Notes under the pieces: generated by a model | Told to the model about the DNA's origin: nothing | Seen by the model: only the letters and a program-made list of their open reading frames with translations | Databases searched by the model: none | Assembly (NCBI GenBank): GCA_017984655.1 | Contig: JAGNZB010000054.1 | Location: 1-8,051, forward strand | Direction of reading: 5' to 3' | Length of the DNA stretch: 8,051 bases | Source: Candidatus Altimarinota bacterium | Lineage (GTDB): Bacteria; Patescibacteriota; Gracilibacteria; RBG-16-42-10 | Made by a program: the position numbers and the translations under genes | Shown here: positions 1 to 4,659 of the stretch, in pieces | Layout: each line of letters starts with the position of its first letter | Numbering within the stretch: the first letter of the stretch is position 1

Positions 1-1
1 C

Positions 2-646
2 TTTGTGTCTGGAATGGCTTTTGGGATCGATAGCGAGGTCCATCGATCAGCTCATCGATTACAACTGTCATCTGTTGGTGTGATTGCTGCTCACCTTGAA
101 GCCACTGATTGGGGCGGTAATCGCAGTTTGCGGACTTTGCTTACCACGGATGATGCATTATTTTTGAGCGAGACCACTAGTGATGAAGCCTTGCAGAAAT
201 TTCACTTTGCCCGTCGCAATCGTCTGATCGCTGGCCTCTGTCAGTGGATAATCGTAGTTGAAGCTCCACATGGTTCTGGTGCGCTCATCACAGCCCGCTA
301 TGCTCGTGATGAGAACCGTGATGTCCTTTGTATTCCACACGCTTTGACAGCGTCACAAGGAGAGGGCTGCAACACCTTGATCGCCGAAGGTGCCCAGATG
401 ATTACTAGTTTGTCAGCTCTACCTACATTGTTGGGTATGCAAAAGTTGGCCTCTCCCCAGCGTCAGTATCAGTACCAAAACGAACAAGAAGCTCGAATCC
501 ACCAAGCGTTATTAAACGGTTCCTCGCTAGATACTCTTCAAAGAGATCTCAGTATTCCTACTGCCGACTTGCTCAGTGTCATTAGTAAACTTGTGCTTCG
601 TGGCTATCTGGAACAAGAAGGAGATGGTGTGTATCGGGGTAAATGA
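2..646 (+). CDS. dprA: DNA-processing protein DprA (Smf), C-terminal part, cut by window start
   Basis: DprA binds incoming single-stranded DNA and loads RecA during transformation; it acts in the cytoplasm. Only the later part of the Rossmann-like domain and the C-terminal winged helix are present; the frame is already open at base 2. Numbering from the GTG at 5: the family hallmark VSGMAFGID (1-9), FARRNRLIAGL (68-78) and EAPHGSGALITAR (86-98), then GCNTLIAEGA (121-130), where the family has a GCN-LI-EGA motif. Residues about 161-213 fit the DprA winged helix (EARIHQALLNG, then a helix-turn-helix and VYRGK). The stretch around 22-50, where relatives have a GxGxD...YP-x-x-N loop, reads SVGVIAAHLEATDWGGNRSL; only the N is obvious, so that loop has diverged. 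The gene ends with TGA just before a repeat-rich block and converges on the lipid kinase gene. Identity is firm; the N-terminal SAM-like region, if present, lies outside the window. Confidence 0.93.
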   Translation, partial: FVSGMAFGIDSEVHRSAHRLQLSSVGVIAAHLEATDWGGNRSLRTLLTTDDALFLSETTSDEALQKFHFARRNRLIAGLCQWIIVVEAPHGSGALITARYARDENRDVLCIPHALTASQGEGCNTLIAEGAQMITSLSALPTLLGMQKLASPQRQYQYQNEQEARIHQALLNGSSLDTLQRDLSIPTADLLSVISKLVLRGYLEQEGDGVYRGK

Positions 647-728
647 ATAATTAGGAATTAGTAATTATGAATTGGGGGCTCGAGGGGGGGCGCATACTCG
701 CAAGAATTCTTCGGTGTATTTTTTTACC

Positions 729-811
729 TTCACGTTTACTTTTCCCTTTACCTTTCTTTCTGGACTGTTTCGCTCATGAAAAGTGAAGGTGAAAGTAAAA
801 GTAAGGGTGAA
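729..811. repeat. Long imperfect inverted repeat (pyrimidine arm / purine arm hairpin)
   Basis: A pyrimidine-rich arm (729-760, beginning TTCACGTTTACTTTT) is complementary to a purine-rich arm (778-811, ending AAAAGTAAGGGTGAA), with a 17-base loop (761-777). By hand alignment roughly 25 of 32 positions pair as Watson-Crick, with a few G-T wobbles and a 2-base length difference. Each arm is also an irregular tandem of 6-base units such as GTGAAA/GTAAAA/GTAAGG. It would fold in RNA from either strand and lies between two converging genes, so it could act as a bidirectional 3'-end structure. It lacks a U-run in the place expected of an intrinsic terminator. Confidence 0.6.
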
Positions 812-841
812 ATGAACTGTGGGTGTGGTAGTGAGGAAGAA

Positions 842-883
842 CCGAGCTACTCGGCAAGATCCTTCACTTGGTTCAGGATGACG
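842..883. repeat. Small palindromic repeat of the CCTGA...GAAGG type
   Basis: Two adjacent palindromic pieces are visible: CCGAG-CTA-CTCGG (842-854; 5-base stem, 3-base loop) and ATCCT...AGGAT (859-863 with 875-879). On the minus strand the second reads CCTGAACCAAGTGAAGG. This resembles a dispersed intergenic repeat that I recall from many bacterial genomes, where it is often mistranslated as a peptide like RHPE-x-SEGS; the minus-strand frame here does read RHPEPSEGS. The resemblance is from memory and was not searched. Confidence 0.5.
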
Positions 884-935
884 GAGTATGGGGAACATTT
901 TTACTAATTCTTCCTTCCAATTTCCTTGGGTCCCC

Positions 936-966
936 ATTCCTAATTACCAATTCAAAATTCCTAATT
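936..966. repeat. Direct repeat pair ATTCCTAATT
   Basis: The 10-base word ATTCCTAATT occurs at 936-945 and again at 957-966, a 21-base period, with the related CCAATTCAAAATT between. Its reverse complement also occurs in the left arm at 649-658. The right boundary of the repeat block is therefore a small tandem of the same AT-rich unit that forms the left boundary. Confidence 0.65.
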
Positions 967-976
967 GTTGATTGTT

Positions 977-1588
977 TTACATCACAAACAATCCAAACTT
1001 ACTGAGCAGCAACAACATGGTTCCTGCTGCTAGTGGTGTGAGAATGTTGTCGTCTAGGATTTCATTGTTGAATTTGACCTCTAGGGCTTCTACGATCATG
1101 GCAAAGGCACTAGCTAGCAATGCTTGAGGGAAGCTGACAAAGAAGCTGGCAGCAATGGTGCTGGCGACGATACCGACAATGGTTTCTTCGATTAAGTGTT
1201 TTTGACTAATGCTACTTTTGTGTTTGCTCCATGGTCTAGCCAAGGCCGCTGTGCCGTCACCAAAAGCCAAGACCATAATGCTGGCTAGCGCGAATGAGAT
1301 TGGAAAGAGCTCCAAGCAGAGAATACAACCAATCAAATAGGTGATCAGCCCTTTTGCTGGGAAGTGATTGGGACGGTCAAAATGTTTGAGCATGGTACTG
1401 ATGACCGGGATGCGATATTTGCTGGAAAGAAATGCTAGGATCACAATCAATGCTAGTACCAAGAATAAGAAAAATGGCGTAATCAGCCGGTTGCTGATCA
1501 AAATTACAATAATGATACCAAGAGTAATGTGAATGCTCTTTCGTCCCAATTCATGACGATACTGGGGGTCTTGCCAAGGTCTAAACAT
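977..1588 (-). CDS. Dolichol/phytol/diacylglycerol kinase-like integral membrane protein
   Basis: A 203-residue, strongly hydrophobic protein with about six or seven membrane segments (about 18-34, 36-54, 80-97, 99-115, 134-152, 155-170, 186-202). Features shared with the CTP-dependent lipid kinase superfamily (Sec59 dolichol kinase, VTE5 phytol kinase, Dgk1; related to CDP-diglyceride synthases) are an N-terminal ELGRKSIHI (14-21), the loop AFGDGTAALAR (108-118) and EALEVKFNNEILDDNILTPL (167-186). In that family the GD-x-x-A and DDN-x-x-P-L motifs are characteristic. The likely activity is transfer of phosphate from CTP to a lipid alcohol at the cytoplasmic membrane; the substrate cannot be read from sequence. 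The ATG at 1588-1586 overlaps the end of the upstream phosphatase gene by 8 bases, implying translational coupling. No Shine-Dalgarno motif precedes it. It ends in TAA ten bases from the repeat block. A divergent CDP-alcohol-type cytidylyltransferase is the main alternative. Confidence 0.75.
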   Translation of the reverse strand: MFRPWQDPQYRHELGRKSIHITLGIIIVILISNRLITPFFLFLVLALIVILAFLSSKYRIPVISTMLKHFDRPNHFPAKGLITYLIGCILCLELFPISFALASIMVLAFGDGTAALARPWSKHKSSISQKHLIEETIVGIVASTIAASFFVSFPQALLASAFAMIVEALEVKFNNEILDDNILTPLAAGTMLLLLSKFGLFVM

Positions 1589-2075
1589 ACAGTGGAGTGA
1601 CTAGAAGAATAAGATGGGCGATACCGAGACCGATCAAAAGTCCCCCGATCACATCAGTGAGATAGTGCATTTGAATGTAAATTCGACCAAGACCGACTAG
1701 ACATGCAATCAGCACAAATACCAGTAATAGGCTGGGGAAATAAGCACTAAGAATGTAAGCGAGTCCTACAGCTATCAGGGTGTGAGAACTGGGAAATGCG
1801 CTGTCAGTTTTACCTAGGTAGGTAATGAAGTTGTTTGGCCTGGGACGCAAGATTAATGCTTTGAGAATAGCTCCAATGACGCCGCCGATGCCTCCCATTA
1901 GTGAAAGTTCAACAATGAGGAGGTAGTTTTTTGTCGCTAATGCATAGATACAAGGCACAATATAAAGCAGTACCAAGAGGAAATAGACATGTGCTGTCAT
2001 TGTGAAGAACATGCGGAAGCGGGGATTGGCCTTTTCACTGAGGCGGTCAAAGAAGTATTGATCGAGGATAAACAT
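1581..2075 (-). CDS. PAP2-family membrane lipid phosphatase
   Basis: This 164-residue membrane protein carries all three PAP2 signature motifs: K72-x6-R79-P80 (KALILRPRP), PSSH at 95-98, and R131-x5-H137-x3-D141 (GRIYIQMHYLTD). H98 and H137 are the expected catalytic histidines, with D141 supporting. Membrane segments lie around 26-48, 56-73, 99-112, 116-131 and 141-160. The family removes phosphate from phosphatidate, undecaprenyl pyrophosphate or similar lipids; nothing here decides which. The serine usually preceding the third-motif arginine is glycine. An in-frame TTG at 2081 would add two residues, but the ATG at 2075 is the better start; neither has a Shine-Dalgarno motif, and the leader is T-rich. 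It is the first gene of a two-gene operon with the kinase-like gene, whose start it overlaps. Divergent from the flavoprotein gene. Confidence 0.9.
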   Translation of the reverse strand: MFILDQYFFDRLSEKANPRFRMFFTMTAHVYFLLVLLYIVPCIYALATKNYLLIVELSLMGGIGGVIGAILKALILRPRPNNFITYLGKTDSAFPSSHTLIAVGLAYILSAYFPSLLLVFVLIACLVGLGRIYIQMHYLTDVIGGLLIGLGIAHLILLVTPLYV

Positions 2076-2093
2076 AGCCAAAACAAGACAAGA

Positions 2094-2121
2094 AATATAA
2101 GTTGCGCTTCTACTGCTGTAA
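2094..2121 (-). promoter_or_regulatory. Possible promoter for the PAP2/lipid kinase operon
   Basis: In the 77-base divergent spacer the minus strand carries TATATT (2099-2094), a good -10 match. A poor -35 candidate, TTACAG (2121-2116), lies 16 bases upstream. Transcription would start close to the ATG at 2075, leaving a very short leader. A better -35 word, TTGACG, lies further upstream on the same strand but is not correctly spaced from a -10. Confidence 0.22.
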
Positions 2122-2129
2122 GGTATTAT
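2102..2129 (+). promoter_or_regulatory. Possible promoter for the flavoprotein-tsaB-rsmI operon
   Basis: TTGCGC (2102-2107) and TATTAT (2124-2129) are separated by 16 bases, a plausible sigma-70-type pair. They would give a leader of roughly 15-20 bases before the ATG at 2153. The -10 is good and the -35 mediocre. It interleaves with the weaker minus-strand candidate, so the two transcripts would compete for this short spacer. Confidence 0.35.
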
Positions 2130-2152
2130 GACTGCGCTCGTTCGTCAATTTT

Positions 2153-3316
2153 ATGAATACACGCATCGCTATCATTGGTGGGGGAGTGGCAGCATATACT
2201 GCTGTTGAGACTTTGAGACGATCGGCGGTGGCGCGTGAGATCAAAATTATCTGGATTGCACCCAAACCTAGCTTGGTGTACAAGCCGTACTTTTTTGATG
2301 CCCTAAGTGGCTATCGTCAGATCAGTGAGTACACTTTTCCGTTGACGGGTTATCATCAGAAATTTCATATTGATTTCTTCGCTAGTATGGTGGACCGATT
2401 TGACTCTGCCAATAATGCTTTGCATTTGGCTTCGGATCGTACGGTGTATTATGAGTACGCTTTGTTGGCTAGTGGTCAGCACACGAGTGTTCCGGAGCAA
2501 ATTCAATCTGAGTACACCGTCGATGCTCATGATATTGCTACCCTCCTGCAACATATTGAGGCGCAGTTCTTGCTGGCCAAGGAGCAGCTTTCTTTGCTTC
2601 GCAAACCTTTTTTGTCATTTGTGATTGAAGGAAGGACGATTACTAGTGTGGTTACTCTCTTTGCTATCTATAACTATACTGAGTTCTTGCGTAAGAAGTA
2701 TGATTTTCGTCGTAATGAGATTAGTATTACGTATATATCAGCAGAGAAACAATTTGGTGGAGATGTCCCTCTCAAACTGACTGATATGCTGGAGCAGTAT
2801 GCTCGTGATCATGGGATCGATATTCAGCTTCACGCTACGATTCGTAGTTTTGAGCAGGGGAGGTTGGTTTTGGGCAATGGTGCTGTGCTGGATACGCATA
2901 CGTTTGTGACCGGAGGTGTTCCTGAGCTTGATCCTTTGTATGCTCAGGCAGGCTTGTCTGCTGACCAATTTGGTGGTCTCGCAGTCAATACCTATCTGCA
3001 ACTACCTGAAGTGTTCAATGTCTATGCTTGTGGCAGCTTGATCAACTATTATGATCCACACAAAAAAGAGCGCACTTGGGATTCTTTTCCAATAGCAGAG
3101 CAGCAAGCCAAGGTCGCCGCAAACAATATTGTGGCCGAGATTCGTGGTCGCAATAAACAAATGTATCAACCAAAAACAGCGGTGGAGTTTATTCCTGTGA
3201 GTGATCAGCTTTGTATTGGTATGTATGGTGATCAGATCTATTTCAACAATATTATGCAAAAGAGCCGTATATTCTTGGCCAAGAAATATATGTGGCAATT
3301 AGTAATGCCTGATTAA
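2153..3316 (+). CDS. FAD-dependent pyridine nucleotide-disulfide oxidoreductase-like protein (NDH-2/SQR type), atypical
   Basis: A 387-residue protein with the fold signature of type II NADH dehydrogenases and sulfide:quinone reductases. It has an N-terminal dinucleotide-binding motif IAIIGGGVAAYTAVE (5-19), then YEYALLASG (100-108), which is the family's YD-x-x-xxA-G strand. A late FAD-domain region follows, LPEVFNVYACGSL (284-296), with a helix rich in A/Q (PIAEQQAKVAANNIVAEI, 313-330). Two expected features are missing. The second glycine-rich NAD(P)H site is replaced by FVIEGRTITSVVTLFAIYNY (156-175). The aspartate of the C-terminal G-D motif, which contacts FAD, is serine (G294-S295). 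No CxxC redox pair is seen. The basic, aromatic C-terminus (371-385) could bind the membrane. FAD binding is plausible; NADH oxidation is doubtful and the substrate unknown. The TAA abuts the tsaB ATG with no spacer, so co-transcription is likely. The ATG at 2153 directly precedes the FAD motif, as expected, and has no Shine-Dalgarno motif. Confidence 0.75.
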   Translation: MNTRIAIIGGGVAAYTAVETLRRSAVAREIKIIWIAPKPSLVYKPYFFDALSGYRQISEYTFPLTGYHQKFHIDFFASMVDRFDSANNALHLASDRTVYYEYALLASGQHTSVPEQIQSEYTVDAHDIATLLQHIEAQFLLAKEQLSLLRKPFLSFVIEGRTITSVVTLFAIYNYTEFLRKKYDFRRNEISITYISAEKQFGGDVPLKLTDMLEQYARDHGIDIQLHATIRSFEQGRLVLGNGAVLDTHTFVTGGVPELDPLYAQAGLSADQFGGLAVNTYLQLPEVFNVYACGSLINYYDPHKKERTWDSFPIAEQQAKVAANNIVAEIRGRNKQMYQPKTAVEFIPVSDQLCIGMYGDQIYFNNIMQKSRIFLAKKYMWQLVMPD

Positions 3317-3859
3317 ATGAGCCGTTTTCTTTTTGTGCAGACTGCTTTTCAGACCCATGAAGTTGTTATTGTCGAGGATGCTACCTTGATTCGTGTCTTT
3401 CAGAGTAGCTCTGCTCGAGATACTGTGCAATTTCTTCAAACCACTTTGCTTTCACTGGTAGATCTGTCATTTGACGCCTTGGTATTTGTTGCTGGTCCAG
3501 GGTCATTTACCGCATTGCGAGTGGGAGCGACTTGGGTGAATACGATTGCATTTGTGCGTCAAATCCCGGTGGTCACAGTTACTAGCTTGGAGTATGTTAG
3601 TTGGCTTCAATCAGTCGATGCTGGTGGTATCGCGCTCAGTTTTGATGACGTTCGTTACTTTTCTTTGTCACAAGGACAAGTGGTCGTGAATGAGCAGCCT
3701 AGTACGTTAACGATAGTTCGTCCTGATCAGTTGGTAGTAGCATTGACTGATGCAGTCGCTGCTCGGTTGGAGCTGTTGGTACAGTCTGCTGATCGAACAC
3801 ATCGCTCTACTGATGTGCTTTATGTGTTGCCGCCTAAGATTACGCAGAGAAAGAAATAA
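3317..3859 (+). CDS. tsaB: tRNA threonylcarbamoyladenosine biosynthesis protein TsaB
   Basis: TsaB is the non-catalytic ASKHA-fold partner of TsaD; with TsaE it supports formation of t6A at position 37 of ANN-decoding tRNAs in the cytoplasm. The 180-residue protein has the diagnostic GPGSFTALRVG loop (60-70; usual form GPGSFTGLR-G) followed by the hydrophobic helix and VVTVTSLEYVS (85-95), matching the family's v-TSLE-la strand-helix. The N-terminal strand reads LFVQTAFQTHEVVIVE, where relatives usually have a D-T-S/T; that position is degenerate. It is shorter than the roughly 230 residues of the E. coli protein, with the loss in the C-terminal half, and ends in a lysine-rich tail. The ATG follows the flavoprotein stop directly, and rsmI begins 18 bases after its stop. 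tsaD and tsaE are not in the window. Confidence 0.88.
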   Translation: MSRFLFVQTAFQTHEVVIVEDATLIRVFQSSSARDTVQFLQTTLLSLVDLSFDALVFVAGPGSFTALRVGATWVNTIAFVRQIPVVTVTSLEYVSWLQSVDAGGIALSFDDVRYFSLSQGQVVVNEQPSTLTIVRPDQLVVALTDAVAARLELLVQSADRTHRSTDVLYVLPPKITQRKK

Positions 3860-3877
3860 TTGCTTACTGTCTGTCCT

Positions 3878-4543
3878 ATGTTGTATTTCGTGCCTACCCC
3901 GATTGGAAATCTGAAAGATATTACGTTGCGTGCTTTGGAGGTGCTTCAAAGTGTCGATCTGATTCTTTGTGAGAATCCCCATCATAGTCAGAAGCTGCTT
4001 CAGGCACATCAGATCGCCAAACCAACCAGACAGTGCAATCAATTTGCCAATGAGCAGTTGTTTGCTTCAATTGCCAGTGCATTATCCTCAGGTCAATCAA
4101 TTGCTTATATTTCTGATGCTGGTATGCCTGGCATTTCTGATCCTGGTAGTGAATTGATCAGTTTCGCGATCCAGAACAAATTGCCTTTTACCGTTTTGCC
4201 CGGAGCCAATGCTTGTTTGCCGACATTGGTTGCTAGTGGGTTTTTGAGAAAGGAATTTTATTTTGCTGGTTTTTTACCGCTCAAGAAAGGAAGAAAGACC
4301 CAAATAAGCAAGTTGTTGGTGTTTACTTGTCCTGTAGTCCTCTATGAATCACCGTATCGAATTAATAAGCTGCTGGCAGAATTGGTGGCTGTTGGTGCGG
4401 GAAATCGTCAGGTGATGATTGGTCGTGAATTGACCAAAATGTATGAGGAATATATTCATGGTTCTGCTGAAGAGTTGGCTGTTCGTTATCAAGACAAGGT
4501 TTGGAAGGGGGAGCTGGTGGTTGTGATCGATGCTATCTCATAG
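3878..4543 (+). CDS. rsmI: 16S rRNA (cytidine-1402-2'-O)-methyltransferase RsmI
   Basis: RsmI uses S-adenosylmethionine to methylate the 2'-O of C1402 in 16S rRNA, at the decoding centre. The 221-residue protein matches the tetrapyrrole-methylase-fold family from end to end: YFVPTPIGNLKDIT (3-16), YISDAGMPGISDPG (77-90), VLPGANACLPTLVASGF (106-122), FYFAGFLPLKKG (127-138), VLYESPYRI (154-162), GRELTKMYEEYIHG (182-195) and KGELVVVI (210-217). The ATG at 3878 is chosen because it gives the family's usual N-terminus; the upstream in-frame TTG at 3860 would add six residues without similarity. Relatives of 270-290 residues carry an extra C-terminal domain that is absent here. The segment where relatives have E-D-T-R-H-T reads CENPHHSQKLL (31-41), and the later family H-N-E segment reads QFANEQ, so two conserved positions differ. 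It is the third gene of the flavoprotein-tsaB-rsmI run. Confidence 0.92.
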   Translation: MLYFVPTPIGNLKDITLRALEVLQSVDLILCENPHHSQKLLQAHQIAKPTRQCNQFANEQLFASIASALSSGQSIAYISDAGMPGISDPGSELISFAIQNKLPFTVLPGANACLPTLVASGFLRKEFYFAGFLPLKKGRKTQISKLLVFTCPVVLYESPYRINKLLAELVAVGAGNRQVMIGRELTKMYEEYIHGSAEELAVRYQDKVWKGELVVVIDAIS

Positions 4544-4551
4544 GGAAGCGG

Positions 4552-4581
4552 TTGACTTACCCTCTCAGTGTATCGTATCTT
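4552..4581 (+). promoter_or_regulatory. Probable promoter for rpsA-infB
   Basis: TTGACT (4552-4557) and TATCTT (4576-4581) are spaced by 18 bases, close to sigma-70 consensus at -35 and moderate at -10. The pair lies just after the rsmI stop and would give a leader of about 70 bases before the rpsA ATG. That fits a separate, strong transcription unit for a ribosomal protein. Confidence 0.5.
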
Positions 4582-4619
4582 GTCAATGGCTTTTTTTAGG
4601 CCGTTTACCCTTAACCCAT

Positions 4620-4648
4620 CATGTCTTACATATTTGTGTAAGAACATG
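4620..4648 (+). promoter_or_regulatory. Leader hairpin just upstream of rpsA
   Basis: CATGTCTTACA (4620-4630) pairs with TGTAAGAACATG (4637-4648) across a 6-base loop TATTTG. This gives 11 base pairs with a single bulged A. It ends 11 bases before the rpsA ATG and is followed by the pyrimidine tract TTTATCTCTCT. It could expose or shield the S1 start site, for example for S1 autoregulation. A terminator is less likely: the stem is A/T-rich and no U-run follows. Confidence 0.5.
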
Positions 4649-4659
4649 TTTATCTCTCT

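Larger units (their letters stand above)
649..966. repeat. Repeat-rich intergenic block bounded by AT-rich inverted repeats
   Basis: This block fills nearly all of the 330 gene-free bases between the dprA stop and the stop of the converging lipid kinase gene. Its outer ends are a perfect 11-base inverted repeat: AATTAGGAATT at 649-659 and AATTCCTAATT at 956-966. The arms continue imperfectly inward (649-678 versus about 932-966), each ending in a run of G or C (GGGGG at 674-678, CCCC at 932-935). Inside lie a G-rich stretch (674-691), a 10-base palindrome AAGAATTCTT (702-711), a long fold-back (729-811) and two small palindromes (842-879). No credible gene is seen; the open frame on the minus strand at 665-937 translates to repeat-derived low-complexity peptide. 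The layout resembles a non-autonomous, MITE-like or composite intergenic repeat, but no target-site duplication is evident. Confidence 0.6.

Noticed and set aside
718..728. Run of seven T (719-725) as an intrinsic terminator of dprA
   Set aside because: The preceding AAGAATTCTT palindrome has no loop, and no GC-rich stem stands directly before the T-run.
665..937. 90-codon open frame on the minus strand
   Set aside because: It lies wholly in the inverted-repeat block. Its peptide is low-complexity (TFTFTFTF, KVKGKVNVKVKK) and includes the repeat-derived RHPEPSEGS, so it is not a gene.
649..966. CRISPR array
   Set aside because: The repeats are few, short, mostly inverted, and have no regular unique spacers; no cas gene is in the window.
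3860..3877. In-frame TTG start for rsmI at 3860
   Set aside because: The six added residues do not match the family N-terminus, while the ATG at 3878 gives the usual start immediately before the PTPIGNL motif.
4588..4603. GGCTTTTTTTAGGCC as a terminator or hairpin after rsmI
   Set aside because: Only three or four G-C pairs can form around the T-run, and it lies downstream of the likely rpsA promoter, so termination there makes little sense.
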